A program made the position numbers and the translations under genes. A DNA stretch of 64,000 bases, from contig JAPFBL010000316.1 of NCBI GenBank assembly GCA_026182355.1, positions 62,001-126,000 on the forward strand, written 5' to 3'. Under the pieces are notes generated by a model, which saw only the letters and a program-made list of their open reading frames with translations, made no database searches and had not been told where the DNA came from. This stretch comes from Hermatobates lingyangjiaoensis. Its lineage: Eukaryota; Arthropoda; Insecta; Hemiptera; Hermatobatidae. Shown one piece after another: positions 43,522 to 54,083 of this stretch (position 1 is the first letter of the stretch; every line of letters begins with the position of its first letter).

Positions 43522-43682
43522 CATTCGCGCTCCGTTCTTCGACGTGGGGAGATCTCTCTCACTTCGTCCTCTCTACTAGTCTACTCTCCTGATGACGAAC
43601 AACAGTTCGAAATATTGAATTCTGTAAGTTTTCTTTGTATTCTCTTTTCTGTGTCGTGCTTTGTGTAATTTAAAGTTATATA
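43520..43682 (+). mobile_element. Family M PLE 3' end, single orientation
   Basis: Unique segment with CTTCGACGTGGGGAG, ribozyme, then a tail GTGTCGTGCTTTGTGTAAT ending at (TA)n. An inverted piece of the tail is at 27236-27262. Confidence 0.65.
43586..43619 (+). ncRNA. Hammerhead-like ribozyme, family M
   Basis: Stem I (C)TC/GA, core CTGATGA, extra C, stem II GAAC/GTTC with AACA loop, GAA, ATAT, T. Confidence 0.62.
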
Positions 43683-43699
43683 TATATATATATATATTA

Positions 43700-44740
43700 A
43701 TTAAAATTCATGACCATTTGGAATTATGACACACATGTTCACCGAATCGTTATTTTAGTTCAAGAGTTGTAAATAAAATTACAGTTAATTCCCGTAGAAT
43801 TAGAATAGAAAAAAAATTTGTCATATTGATGTAAAAACAAAAGCAATAATTAATGTTTGAACAGAAACGAAAGGCCAGTTGTGATGTAAGTGTGGCATGG
43901 ATTTGGCAAACGCCCTTGGGCCCTATCCAGTTCCATTGAAAATGTAAATGATCTTATAACCTGGCGGCCGTAAATTCCGTTTATCTCAACGCCGATTAAT
44001 TATTCTTTCCTAAATTACTTTCCAATACCATCAAACAATTTTATGTTTTAGTAGTTTGGTCAAGAATAATAAAGGTTTTTTTTTTTTCTAATCGCCCTGG
44101 TAACGTTGAAAATAAGGGAGAAAATAGAACAGGTATAATGTCAGAGGTTATAGTATAGGAAAATAAATAGAAGAAATGCTTATAATAAATAAAGGAAAGA
44201 ACTCATAACATTGTATTTTATTTGAGTAATTTCTTTTCAATTACTGTGAAAGCAGTTCTTTTTTATTGAAAATAAGACAAATGAACAATTTATCTTCAAT
44301 ATTGTTACAATAACAAAATAAAATAATGAGATAATCATTTCGCAGACAACATCGTCTCTTAATAATCATTATTTTTCATGTTAATATGTTTATTAAACCT
44401 TATTTTACACGTGCTTAAAATTATCTACCATTAATGTTGACATCAAAGATGTTATCTCCAAAATGAGAGATTTAATGGAGACTTTCGTAAGAAAATAGAT
44501 TAATTCCTTGGTGGTGTGACTAGAAATTAATGGTGATTGTTCTGGTAAGATGTTCTCACATCTAATCTACAGTATGCAGTTTAGAAATGGGACGAAGATC
44601 ACTCAAGCAAAACAACTGGTATTTCTGAGTCAGTTAAATTGCCACTTCAAGCGTAACTCTGACGACACCAGTTGCTTTATTTGAATCATCTAAGTTCCGT
44701 CTTTGTACTAGTATAAGTAAAACAATAATAATAACAATAT
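43700..44740. other. No gene seen
   Basis: AT-rich DNA without supported features. Confidence 0.5.
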
Positions 44741-44744
44741 GTAT

Positions 44745-44950
44745 ATATAATTAAATGGAACTGTCCCGCGGGTTTTAAATAAAAACCAATTATAAAGAAG
44801 GTAGCACACAGATAGACAAAGGAAGGTATAGCCACTCTACCTTCCTGTGGGACTCTTCACCTCCTGATGACGACGATAGTCGAAATATAGAGGTGAGTTA
44901 TTCCTTTGTTTATTTCTATGCTACTTTCATTATAATTGGTTTATATATAT
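44745..44950. mobile_element. Family H ribozyme insert
   Basis: The left arm (GAAGGTAGCACACAGATAG) mirrors the right (TATTTCTATGCTACTTTC), but the minus ribozyme has been deleted: the arm stops at GGAAGGTATAGCCACTC. The plus arm is complete. (TA)n on the right. Confidence 0.68.
44858..44895 (+). ncRNA. Hammerhead-like ribozyme, family H, best preserved
   Basis: Stem I CACCTC/GAGGTG is perfectly paired over 6 bp. Core CTGATGA, extra C, stem II GAC/GTC with GATA loop, GAA, palindromic stem III ATAT, then A. Every conserved position matches. Confidence 0.75.
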
Positions 44951-44974
44951 ATAAAACCAATTTTTTTTGGTTTT

Positions 44975-45068
44975 TGTGTTGGGTTTTTAACTCTGACGAA
45001 GACCGCTTGTTACGGTTGAAAGATCTTAGTCTTGTTTTCCCATTTCTTACTGTGGTTTGATCATATAT
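44975..45068 (+). mobile_element. Family A single plus copy
   Basis: GTTGGGTTTTTAACT then complete ribozyme 44989-45031 and the end TGTGGTTTGATCAT at TA-rich DNA. Confidence 0.7.
44989..45031 (+). ncRNA. Hammerhead-like ribozyme, family A
   Basis: CTGACGA, GACCG/CGGTT, GAA, AGATCT intact; stem I AACT/AGTC. Confidence 0.68.
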
Positions 45069-45071
45069 GTA

Positions 45072-45374
45072 TATTTATTCTCTATTAGTCCAATTATACC
45101 GTTGACCTTTCAATTCATTTATTCTAACCGCTTGTTTCTTGTTCATTATTGACCTTTGACCTTCTCTTTATATTAACCTGTACTAATCCTTTTAATCTAT
45201 TAATAGCAATGACTAAGCATGAGTCATCGATTTTAATTTAACATGTCACTTGGCCAACTGCTTTTCCAGTTGAACCCTGTTAGCAGGAGGTTAAATCGTA
45301 GGATCGAATCTCTCAGTCTTAAGATCGTGAATCGGGTATAAAGAGGACCTGCTGCCTATTTATACCAATATATA
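45072..45374 (+). mobile_element. Family S PLE-like insert, single orientation
   Basis: The reverse complement of 9497-9770, including the AATGACTAAGCATGAGTC piece, then GTTAGCAGGAGGTTA, AGGATCGAATCTCTCAG and the end CTGCTGCCTATTTATACC. It shows that the 9497-9960 locus is this element plus a short inverted arm. Confidence 0.65.
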
Positions 45375-45375
45375 T

Positions 45376-45675
45376 AAAGTTCAAAATTGAAGATAGGTAG
45401 CACAGAAAGTAAAAGAAACACACTTACAGACTCAAATTTTCGCGTAATCCGTCTTCAAGGAGAAAAGAGAAAGGGAGACCAAGCACATTGTAGACCCAAC
45501 GGCTAGTAACAGTTACGGTCTACAATGTTCCTGGTCACCCTTTCTCTTCTCTCTTGAAGAAGGATTGCCAAAAATTAGACTTTGTATGAGTATTTCTTCA
45601 CTCTGTGTATTACTCTTCTTAGATTTTGAGCATATATTGGTCCAGTTTGGACTGTCTTTTCGATTTAATGGTATA
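45376..45675. mobile_element. Family D palindrome
   Basis: Minus arm with ACACTTACAGACTCAAATTT and plus arm with a changed core (TTGAAGA) and GCCAAAAATTAG. Centre near 45505. Tail GTCCAGTTTGGACTG ends near (TA)n. Confidence 0.6.
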
Positions 45676-45739
45676 TATATATATATACACTTCAATGTAC
45701 ATAAAGAAACATAGGGAAATTAAAAACACAAACTTGCAG

Positions 45740-45772
45740 TCTCTAATTTTCGTTTGAACCGTCTTCAGGAGA
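45740..45772 (-). ncRNA. Hammerhead-like ribozyme, family C
   Basis: TCTC/GAGA stem I, CTGAAGA, extra C, GGTT/AAAC stem II with an altered base, GAA, AATT, A. Confidence 0.6.
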
Positions 45773-45858
45773 GATAAGAGAGGGAAACCAAGCGCACTGG
45801 TACAGAGACGGTTGGGTCTCCAACACTGTACCAGTGCTTTTGGTTTCCCTCTCTTATC

Positions 45859-45891
45859 ACTCCTGAAGACGGTTCAACCGAAAATTAGAGA
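45859..45891 (+). ncRNA. Hammerhead-like ribozyme, family C
   Basis: CTGAAGA, extra C, GGTT/AACC stem II with single-base loop, GAA, AATT, A, GAGA; stem I 5' strand ACTC pairs in three of four positions. Confidence 0.62.
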
Positions 45892-46289
45892 CTGTAACTT
45901 TGTGTTTTTAATTTCTCTATGTTTCTTTATGCACATTGAAGTGTATTTGTCCATTTCGGATCGTATTTTTATCGCAAAAGTTTAAATATATATACACGAT
46001 ATATATATTATTATATTACATATATAATAGATCTGATTGGTCAATGACTTAAGATGGTGATATAAACTCACCAAAATGTGTTGGGAATAACTCATTAAAC
46101 AAAAACTATTGTGAGCTTACTTTTAAACTAAAAAACCCTCGAATAAAAGGAGAGTTTCACAAGAGTGGAGAAATTTTGTATACAAGTATAGAGATATTTT
46201 GGGTAAAAGGAGATATATCTTTTCTAAATTTTTGTATCCAAGAAGGGCTGCTCCCAACATTTACAAATTTATGTATATCTACCTTTCAA

Positions 46290-46420
46290 AGTCAAATATA
46301 GGTACACTATAAATAAAAAAACTGACTTACAGTCTCTAATTTTTGGTTAAACCCTAATCAGGAGAGTAGAGATAGGGACACCAAGCGCACTTACGAAGCA
46401 ATGGTTGGAGTTATCTATAA
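46290..46420 (-). mobile_element. Family C terminus, decayed
   Basis: ACTTACAGTCTCTAATTTTTG then ACCCTAATCAGGAGAG: the core is CTGATTA and GAA is changed. Flanked by TA-rich DNA. Confidence 0.5.
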
Positions 46421-47310
46421 TATATTTATTAATATATATATATCTATATATATATATTAATAAATTATGTATTTTATTTGTCAGTGTAAACATGTGCAAA
46501 ATTTTAGAGAAGGGATATATTATAAAATAACTTTGTGTGTGTATGTGTGTTCTGAGCTTGGCTGAGATTATTAAACTGACTGGTGATAAATTGTTGCCTC
46601 TCACTATATATATCCATTAGTGTGATTGATACTTTCACTTTATTTGTTTTAATTGCTAAGTTGGCTGGTCTCTGTAGAGTGCTAGGTAAATACAGTAAAG
46701 GTTCAATGTCGATGACACGGTTAGCGCAAGAGTCCACCACTGCCTTTCCCCCTCAGCCTAACAGACTTTTGACTATTTGCTCTAGTAAATGAATTGAGTA
46801 CATAAAACTAATACTCATGCCTTCAAATTGTTGTTTAGTTGATAACTCTAAGCGTTATTTAAAAAAAAAATCAAGATCAATCAAATGCCAATATATTAAA
46901 ATTACATTCATTCATTCAATTCAATTCTTGAAAGAAGTTCATTCGTCAATTTTATTCGAGAATTGTTTCTTTTTACTCTTAATATAAGTTAACTATATAT
47001 AAAATAAATTATATATGAAAGTTATTTAAATGAATTATAGTAGTCATGAAAATTTTGATCTGGAGGTAAATAGATGTTTTGAGCTACCAGATATGATACC
47101 TGGATACATATACACTCCATAAACAAGAAAGAAAAAACTTCCAGTATTTCCTACCAGCTGCATCATTTCTGTATTCCATTGTTTCCAGGTATTCAAATGA
47201 AAGTTAAATTAAGTTATTTCATTAGTTAATGAATTAACATATAATGCAAATGTATTTAATAGTTCTTCATGAATATCTTGCATCATTTTAAAAGATAATC
47301 TATTTATTCT
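46421..47310. other. No gene seen
   Basis: AT-rich. Two overlapping minus frames (46347-46604, 46504-46740) and a plus frame lack motifs. 47035-47100 may be a diverged R1 piece (TTTTGATCTGGAGGTAAATA). Confidence 0.4.
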
Positions 47311-47314
47311 AAAG

Positions 47315-47495
47315 TAAAATGGATAAACAAACAAGTCTCCACACAAATGAAGTTTTATTCAACAGCAATAACGCGTTTCGAACACTTTGTGTTCATCATT
47401 GTGTGAAGCTTTTGTTTTTTTATCCATTTTACTTCAGAATGAGTAAATACTATACAAATACAGATTGTACAACTAATGATTTAATCTATTTAATT
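47315..47495. mobile_element. Family I collapsed palindrome
   Basis: AAAATGGATAAACAAACAAG and complement at the two ends. The minus ribozyme is cut after GTTCATCATTGTG; stem III ACGCGT and GAA remain. End ACAGATTGTACAACTAATGA. Confidence 0.6.
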
Positions 47496-47499
47496 TTCA

Positions 47500-47940
47500 G
47501 TTAATAAAAAAATGTATTAAACAGCTTAACTTTTGATTATTAATTCATTTGATTATTAAATGTAACTGAATTATAATATTTTTTTATTATACTTCTTTTA
47601 GTATTTGATATATCCGGACACACATACATACAGGCACAAATAAATTTTCCTAAACTTATTTTATTCGACTCAAAAGAACTTAAAAATATATATTTTCATT
47701 GAAAACTTGATATACAAACTTTGAGCCAAACATATAATGTAATTATAATATAATAAATATAATTTAAATTAATATAAACATAATTTAAATATGTAATATA
47801 AATGCAATAGTAAACATATAAGTATATATCAATAATCTGAGAAGCTTGTCATTATATGTATGCAAAAGAAATCGTATGTTTTTAGTAATTTTTTCCTGAT
47901 AGTTTTCATGTTCATGCAATATATTAATTTCCAACCCTTG
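47500..47940. other. No gene seen
   Basis: Very AT-rich; no supported feature. Confidence 0.5.
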
Positions 47941-47964
47941 TAAATATATATATATATATATATA

Positions 47965-48098
47965 TATAAATATATGAGTCGTTATCAGCCTTTGGAGCGA
48001 TTCACTTCTTTTCCTGAAGACGAGGACATCGAAATATAGTAGTGAGTTCAGTGGTTTCCTTTCTATGTGTTCTTTTTTAAATTCCAGTTTATATATAT
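47965..48098 (+). mobile_element. Family W PLE terminus
   Basis: Between (TA)n tracts. Plus-strand counterpart of 31523-31650: TCGTTATCAGCCTTTGGAGC, core CTGAAGA at about 48013, GAAATATAGTAGTGAG, tail TTCTTTTTTAAATTCCAG. Confidence 0.6.
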
Positions 48099-48099
48099 A

Positions 48100-48410
48100 T
48101 ATATATCAGCTCAAAAACGAAGAAAAGCAACACACAGAGAAAGAGACACACTTACAAACTCAAATTTTCGGATGATCCGTCTTCAGGAGAAAATAGAAAG
48201 GGCAACCATGCATGCCGGAAACACAACGGCAGGAAACCGTCCCGGCCGGGACGTTTCCAGCGTGCTTGGTTTCCCTTTCTATTTTCTCTTAAAGACGGAT
48301 CATCCGAAAATTTGAGTTTGTAGGTGTGTCTCTTTCTCTGTGTGTTGCTTTTCTTCGTTGTTGAGCTGATTTGCGTCCAGTTTGGACCGTTTTTTCGAAT
48401 TTTGAGATAT
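48100..48410. mobile_element. Family D ribozyme palindrome
   Basis: Minus ribozyme 48159-48189 intact; the plus partner has TTAAAGA for its core. GC-rich centre near CCCGGCCGGGAC. Arms share AGAGAAAGAGACACACTT. Bounded by (TA)n. Confidence 0.68.
48159..48189 (-). ncRNA. Hammerhead-like ribozyme, family D
   Basis: CTC/GAG stem I, CTGAAGA, extra C, GGAT/ATCC stem II with one-base loop, GAA, AATT, T. Confidence 0.63.
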
Positions 48411-48419
48411 ATATATATA

Positions 48420-48515
48420 TATACTTTAACACTGGGAAAAGAACACAGAAAGACACTATTTCGATATTTCGAAAGAACTCACTTCGATATTTCGACATCC
48501 GTCGTCATCATATAT
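48420..48515 (-). mobile_element. Family F terminus
   Basis: ACTTTAACACTGGGAAAAG, a small internal duplication of ATTTCGATATTTCGA, then ACATCCGTCGTCATC. The core is cut by (TA)n. Confidence 0.5.
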
Positions 48516-48525
48516 ATGCATACAT

Positions 48526-48555
<30 letters not shown>

Positions 48556-48556
<1 letters not shown>

Positions 48557-48655
48557 CAATGATCAAACCACAATAAGAAAATGGGAAAACAAGACTAAGA
48601 TCTTTCAACCGTAACAGGCGGTCTTCGTCAGAGTCAAAAACCCAACTGACTCTTT
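48556..48655 (-). mobile_element. Family A single minus copy in (TA)n
   Basis: Complete end and ribozyme (48593-48635), no inverted partner, (TA)n on both sides. Confidence 0.7.
48593..48635 (-). ncRNA. Hammerhead-like ribozyme, family A
   Basis: GACT/AGTC, CTGACGA, GACCG/CGGTT, GAA, AGATCT all intact; the stem II loop is CCTGTTA. Confidence 0.7.
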
Positions 48656-48675
48656 TTATACATATATATATATAT

Positions 48676-48768
48676 ATATATATAAACTAGAATTTAAAAA
48701 GAGCACAAATGTGTTCTTTTTTAAATTCTAGTTTATTCAGTTCGAAGAGTCGTTTCTTCTAATTATAT
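48676..48768. mobile_element. Family W tail, collapsed palindrome
   Basis: AAACTAGAATTTAAAAAG and complement around ATGTG; no ribozyme. (TA)n on both sides. Confidence 0.6.
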
Positions 48769-48784
48769 ATATATATATATATAC

Positions 48785-49640
48785 TGTCATTTTTGCTACC
48801 TTACAGAAGGAGGGGATATGCACAAAAAATAATGAATAAAGATAATATTGAACATACATATATACATATACATACATTGAAGCATAGAACATACAAGAAA
48901 GAATTTAAACGCATATATTTATGCAAAATTTTTAAAATAAATCTTCCACATTGTTTTTTAATGCAGGAATAATGTAGACTGAGAGCAATTCGAAGAATTA
49001 ATGTCTGTAAATTAAGCGCTCAGCAGCGGCTCCATTCGGAAGCCTATTGCAGATAAAATGCCAGGATTTAGAGGGAAAATTTATGTGTCACTTATTCTCC
49101 AATTGAATGGCCTAGCTATAGAGTCTACAATGACTGTTGTACAGTTATTATTCAGTCACATGCTTTTTTTGGGATATAAAACAGACTTTAAAACAGAAGA
49201 AATTTAAATGGATTAAGTTGATGTAATAATTTTAATTATATTATTACTGGTTATAATTAAAAAGTTTTAATATTATTATTATTACCGGTTGTAATAGTTT
49301 CTGTATATTTGAATAATATATGTCTGTAAATTAAGCGTTACAGTAGCGGCTCCATGTCGGACTTTTAAGAATAAAAATGCTAGGTATTTTAGTATAAATT
49401 TTTGCTGTTTCACTGGTATGTCTGCAACTTGAATGGCCTAGCTTCATATGATTTCTACAATGACTAGTAAAATATTTCAGTTTTTCAATTCAAACATGCT
49501 TTTTTTACGGGATATAAAACTGACCTTGTTCATCTTATGCAAACAAGTGATTTGTTCAGTTTTATCGTATCATAAACTGGCATTGTTGTTACCTTACCGA
49601 AGGAGAATATGCAAAATACAAACAAAGGTCTATTATATAT
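48785..49640 (+). repeat. Diverged tandem duplication
   Basis: 48999-49195 and 49318-49530 align: TGTCTGTAAATTAAGCG, GCGGCTCCAT, GAATGGCCTAGCT and GGGATATAAAAC in the same order. A third partial copy may lie at 49875-49980. Flanking TTACAGAAGGAG/TTACCGAAGGAG also recurs. No gene. Confidence 0.6.
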
Positions 49641-49649
49641 ATATATTAT

Positions 49650-49790
49650 TATGAGTAGCAGTTTGCTTCTCAACGCGAGTACTTCTGTACTATCTTCGAA
49701 TGACGACGGATTTTTAAATATCGTAGCAGTTCTGTAAATGTCTTTCATGCGATTCTTTTCTATGTGTAAAGTGTATAATATTGTCATATA
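49650..49790 (+). mobile_element. Family F terminus, decayed
   Basis: GCTTCTCAACGCGAGTACTT, GAATGACGACGG in place of the core, tail ATTCTTTTCTATGTG. Between (TA)n tracts. Confidence 0.5.
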
Positions 49791-49799
49791 TATATGTTA

Positions 49800-50440
49800 T
49801 ATATATATATATAATACTCCTTCTTCAAACTGGTTGTCTGTTTCCACTTGATTCAATTTCGTCTTCATATTGATTTCTAGAAGCTAGTAAAATATTTCAT
49901 TTTTCAATTCAGAACTCACTTAAAAATTAAATCACCATAACTGATTTGTTCATTTTATGCATTGAACAAGTGATTTCGGTGTCACGTTCACATCTATCAG
50001 TAAAAACACAATTAAATTACAATGTACACTAACAAATGAATCTAGTACTTAAAATTACATTGCAAGGAGACAGATAAGTGCAACAAGGTAACTGAAGGTT
50101 ACACAGCCAGGTTAGGGGTTTTACAAATATATATATAAATAAATCAGACACAAATAAATAAAATAATTTAAATATTTTTAAAATATAAAGTAAATAAAAA
50201 ATTTTATTTATTAATAATTATGTGTGGGGCAGTTCAGCGTGTGGAAGCCTACTTTGTATAAGGTTTACATTTTAAGGCCTTAACTCTTCTGAACTATGAA
50301 TGGTCGTCAGCTAAAGCTGGTACAAAAGTTTTTTTTTCTGGGCGTTATCGTGAAACGCATTTAAACTATCTCTGTTCAGAATGTGCTGGTTAGTTGTTTT
50401 TTTTTACTTTTTTTCTGTTATAGAGGTCAATTACAGTTAT
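49800..50440. other. No gene seen
   Basis: AT-rich DNA without supported features. Confidence 0.45.
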
Positions 50441-50449
50441 ATATTAACA

Positions 50450-50660
50450 AGATTTCATAATAAACACGTAATATAACAATCCACGTCCAAACCACCGTAA
50501 GAAATCAGAAAAAGATTTCTCAACTGTAACAAGGGGTCTTCGTCAGAGTCAATAAGATACTGATTGACAGTCAGTATCTGTTTAACTCTGACGAAGAAAT
50601 CTTAGTCTATTTTCTGATTTCTTACTGTAGTTCAGACGTTGACTATTTATTTAGACGTTG
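50450..50660. mobile_element. Old family A-like palindrome
   Basis: Sister of 20680-20885: outer ACGTCCAAACCACCG and complement. Minus: AACTGTAACAAGGGGTC, core CTGACGA. Plus: AACTCTGACGAAG then deletion. Centre CTGATTGACAGTCAG. Confidence 0.6.
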
Positions 50661-50854
50661 GTAGGGATGGGGGTTCAAGAGAAATGTAGGAACTACTAGC
50701 AGGTATATTTGCCTAACTGTACAGAGAACACATGACTGTTGGAACGGAAACACATCTTTCAAATTATATAAAAACATCAAAAAATTTTGAACAACTCGGT
50801 ATTTATCGTTCAGACATAGGAATCAATTTATTTTAAAGGATTTATTACATACTG

Positions 50855-51155
50855 TTAATATCTAAAATTTTTAAGTCGTTATTTGGGTCAAAACTGTGGT
50901 TGTTTGTTATGAAGTGTTTAGCAAAGTCGGAAACAAAATGGTTCACGTTGTTTAATAAATTCTTTTCTGTTCTTTAATCTGTTTTCAAAATTCACTAAAC
51001 TTCTAATTTGTTTTTCTCTGATTTTCTAAAACCACAGTTACAATTTCCATAGAATATTTGGAAACTCTTCTTTGTGATCAAAAGGTGCCCACTATTTTGG
51101 AGGGTAATGAAGTTCTTAAGTTTCGGGGTGTTCTAACACTGACTCTGAAGTTATA
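50855..51155 (-). pseudogene. Possible PLE endonuclease remnant
   Basis: The minus strand reads, across shifts and stops, TPKLKNFITLQNSGH, FYGNCNCGFRKSEKN, then NNVNHFVSDFAKHFITNNHS and FDPNNDLKILD. The Cys-x-Cys patch and an AKHF-NNHSFD-ILD order resemble the distal part of GIY-YIG domains in retroelements. At least two frame changes; dead. Assignment is by eye and uncertain. Confidence 0.42.
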
Positions 51156-51261
51156 TTTTATATTTAATACGTATATGTGTGTAACCCACTTAGTGGACCT
51201 TTCCTGAGAACAAAGGTGGGTGAGAAATTATTGTATTTATTTTTGTTAAAACTATATATAT

Positions 51262-51525
51262 ATATATATAAACCATTAAAAAAGATAGCACACAGATAGA
51301 CACAGGAATAACCCACTTCTATATTTCGACCATCGTCGTTCATCAGGAGGCGAAGAGTTCAGCAGGAAGGCAGAGCGGCGACCTACCTTCCTGCGGAACT
51401 CTTCGCCTCCTGATGACGACGATGGTCTAAATATAGAAGTGAGTTATTCCTGTGTCTATCTGTGTGCTATCTTTTTTAATTGGTTTTTATTTAAAAGTCC
51501 GTTGGACCGTTTCATTTAATTATAT
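51262..51525. mobile_element. Family H ribozyme palindrome
   Basis: Arms from AACCATTAAAAAAGATAGC to complement. Minus motif about 51309-51347 has one extra base in the core region (CTGATGAAC). The plus one (about 51406-51443) has CTGATGA but TAA in place of GAA. GC-rich centre. (TA)n on both sides. Confidence 0.65.
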
Positions 51526-51534
51526 ATATATATA

Positions 51535-51808
51535 TACTAAACTAAAATTTATCGGGACTCGGTCAGTTCTTCAGGTTCAAATTAAACTCTCATTGCCAAC
51601 GTTTCGGTCTTTATTTAAAACATGTTTAATAGGCAAAGGTATATATTTTGAAACAGTAAAACTAACGATTACATTACAAATTATTTTACGAAGGTTCCAA
51701 ATAAAGACCGAAACGTTGGCAATGAGAGTTTAATTTGAATCTGAAGAACTGACCGAGTCACGATAAACTTTAGTTTTGTTTCCACGGTCGATACTTTTAT
51801 CAATATAT
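51535..51808. mobile_element. Family J palindrome
   Basis: Arms: AAACTAAAATTTATCGGGAC and complement ending GTTTCCACGGTCGATAC. Both contain GAA then ACGT, T, GGC; the minus core site is TATTAAA. (TA)n on both sides. Confidence 0.6.
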
Positions 51809-51829
51809 ATATATATATATATATATACC

Positions 51830-52072
51830 ACAATTAAAAGAAACGGTCCAGCGGACTGTCATAAAGACAATCATAAAGACACAGACATAACTCACATCGA
51901 TATTTCGACCATCGTCGTCATCAGAGGTGTGAAGAGTGAAGAGTCTGTCGCCGCCTTGCCTTCCTGCGGACTTTTCGCTCTTCACACCTCCTCATGACGA
52001 CGATGGCGAAATATCGATGTGAGTTAGTCTAGTCTTTATGTGTTTTCCTTCGTTTTGAATTTATTTTATAAT
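51830..52072. mobile_element. Family B ribozyme palindrome
   Basis: Minus motif about 51895-51931 has lost a base in the core (CTGATGA preceded by CCTC shortened). The plus has CTCATGA and GGCGAAA. Both probably dead. (TA)n on both sides. Confidence 0.65.
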
Positions 52073-52345
52073 ATATATATATATATATATATCGTTGAAT
52101 CTTTTGAAGTCTGTACACGTGTGCTTCTTCTTATTTTTCGTCTCCCCGTCTCATTAAAGCGGTAATAACACCAAAATCAAAGAGATTTGAGAGTATTTTT
52201 TGTGTTTTCTAGTTAATACTTTAGTTTTATATATATAATAATTATTTAAAGGGATATGGTGATCAGTGAATTATTTATTTTCTTAGTAAACTTATAAACT
52301 GCTGTTCGATGGTAAAACCCTATTGGTCTCTACAAACAATAAACT

Positions 52346-52648
52346 ATGGTTCAGGCAGTTGTATTTATTTTCCTCCATAAAGGATACATTTCCAGTCTGA
52401 TATACGAGTATATTACATGTCAATTTTCATTTTGGTGGAACAAGAGTTACGGTTACTCTCTCGACCCGGTCAATATGCTCGACTTCATAGCAGGCCAGCC
52501 AAGGGCTGTGTGGCGCACCGATTCATATTTCACAGTCAACCATTCTAGCCCAATGCAACGCCTTGCATTCGTTTTAAGTAATACATTCCATTCTGTTTCA
52601 CAATGTTTCGAAAAAAAAAGATATCGAGCGACCTATAATATGAAATAA
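52346..52648 (+). other. Unrecognised 100-codon open frame
   Basis: Locally GC-richer at 52450-52600. The frame has two hydrophobic/aromatic stretches near its start and no motif I know. It could be a repeat fragment or an exon relic. No supporting start context. Confidence 0.2.
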
Positions 52649-52983
52649 CATTGATCCTTTCCAAAAAAAAGAAAAAAATATAATGCATTTCATTTTAATG
52701 TTAATATTTCGTAAAATACTTGCCTGTTGAATATGATTTAGTCCCTGATTCAGATTGGAAATGACATTTCAACATTTGTTTTATTATTTATTAAAATTGT
52801 AATAAAAGGATGCATACTGTTTTTTTTTTTTATAAATTCATTATCAAATCCATTTATAAAACATGCAAATACTTTATACTATTCTGTTTATAAATTAAAT
52901 ATATATATAAATACATTGGACCTCAAACTCAAAAAAATTACATCTATTATATATATTTTATATAAATATAGTATATATATATA

Positions 52984-52984
<1 letters not shown>

Positions 52985-53052
<68 letters not shown>
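52985..53052. repeat. (GT)n(AG)n compound microsatellite
   Basis: About 22 GT units then about 14 AG units. Leu-Ser and His-Thr frames across it are artefacts. Confidence 0.95.
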
Positions 53053-53054
53053 TT

Positions 53055-53335
53055 GAATTTACGGCCTATTGTTCTTTTAATTGATTTTTTGGATAACCCT
53101 ACCAAAGGCCTTAAGAGTCTTTTAACTCCATGAGGAAGTGGGTACATCAACTCACCATACGTTTTGTTTTCAATGATTATATTTTTTCCGACGTTTCGGT
53201 CATCTTCGACCATCTTCAGGGTATAAAACGTATATACACTATCTTAAAACCTATTCTTTAATTCAGCAGGTAAATTCAATCTCGCATGTATTAAGGAAGG
53301 ACTGTTTCCTAAATATTCCAATTTCAAACTATATA
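53055..53335 (-). mobile_element. Family K PLE 3' region
   Basis: On the minus strand, text GNSPSLIHARLNLPAELKNRF then stop (about 53320-53252) resembles a PLE C-terminus. The ribozyme at 53188-53221 and an untranslated tail to the microsatellite follow. No inverted partner. Confidence 0.5.
53188..53221 (-). ncRNA. Hammerhead-like ribozyme, family K
   Basis: Stem I CC/GG, core CTGAAGA, extra T, stem II GGTC/GACC, GAA, ACGT, C. Confidence 0.6.
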
Positions 53336-53384
53336 TATATATATATATAGTTTGAAATTCGAATATTTATATATTCGAATATAT

Positions 53385-53500
53385 ATAACACAAGAAAAAG
53401 AACTAACACTCACGATTCTCGATAATTTCGGCGTCTTGCCGTCTTCAGGAATGAAGGAACGGAGACGTAAATGGGTCCACTGGCCGATACAAATATATAT
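53385..53500 (-). mobile_element. Family Q PLE terminus
   Basis: Ribozyme about 53415-53451: ATTC, CTGAAGA, extra C, GGC/GCC stem II, GAA, then ATTATC in place of a palindrome. Outer AACACAAGAAAAAGAACTA. Between TA-rich tracts. Confidence 0.55.
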
Positions 53501-53512
53501 GTATATATATTT

Positions 53513-53695
53513 GTAAAATTTAGGAGCAGTCCTTCATTGAAACATATTTCATTGAAATATGTTAGACTTACAGTCTCTAATATTTCGTTGAACCTTCATC
53601 AGGAGAGTAGAGATGCTTTTCCTTATCTCTAACCTAAAATTAAAGACTATAAGTTTGTTCACCCCTTTACTCTGTATCTATAGTTTTCTATGATG
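53513..53695. mobile_element. Family C palindrome, decayed
   Basis: Minus: ACTTACAGTCTCTAATATTT, core CTGATGA. Plus: CTTATCTCTAACC without core. (TA)n on the right. Confidence 0.5.
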
Positions 53696-53757
53696 CATAT
53701 ATATATATATACACTTTAACACATAGAAAAGAACACAGAAAGACACTACAGAACTCA

Positions 53758-53791
53758 CTTCGATATTTCGACATCCGTCGTCATCGGGAAG
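53758..53791 (-). ncRNA. Hammerhead-like ribozyme, family F (core variant)
   Basis: Same as 33146-33179, including CCGATGA in place of CTGATGA. Confidence 0.5.
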
Positions 53792-54083
53792 AAGTGCGAA
53801 GTACTCACGTTGAGAAGCAAACTACTACTGGCCTCCAGAGTAACTCGTGGAACCACCGCAATGCTGCTCCCCAGCGGAGGAGAGGAAAAATAGAAATCCT
53901 TCCAATATTTATTTAGAAAACAAGATAAAAAATATATAAAAAATACGAAATAATAATAATAAAAAATAAATAATAATAATAAAATAATAATAATAATAAT
54001 AAAATAATAATAATAATAATAATAAAAAATATAATAATAATAATAATAATAAAATAATAATAATAAAATAAAATAAAAAATAA

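Larger units (their letters stand above)
45688..45990. mobile_element. Family C ribozyme palindrome
   Basis: Arms from ACACTTCAATGTACATAAAG to its complement. Loop GGGTCTCCAAC. Ribozymes on both strands, (TA)n on both sides. Tail TTCGGATCGTATTTTTATC. Confidence 0.72.
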
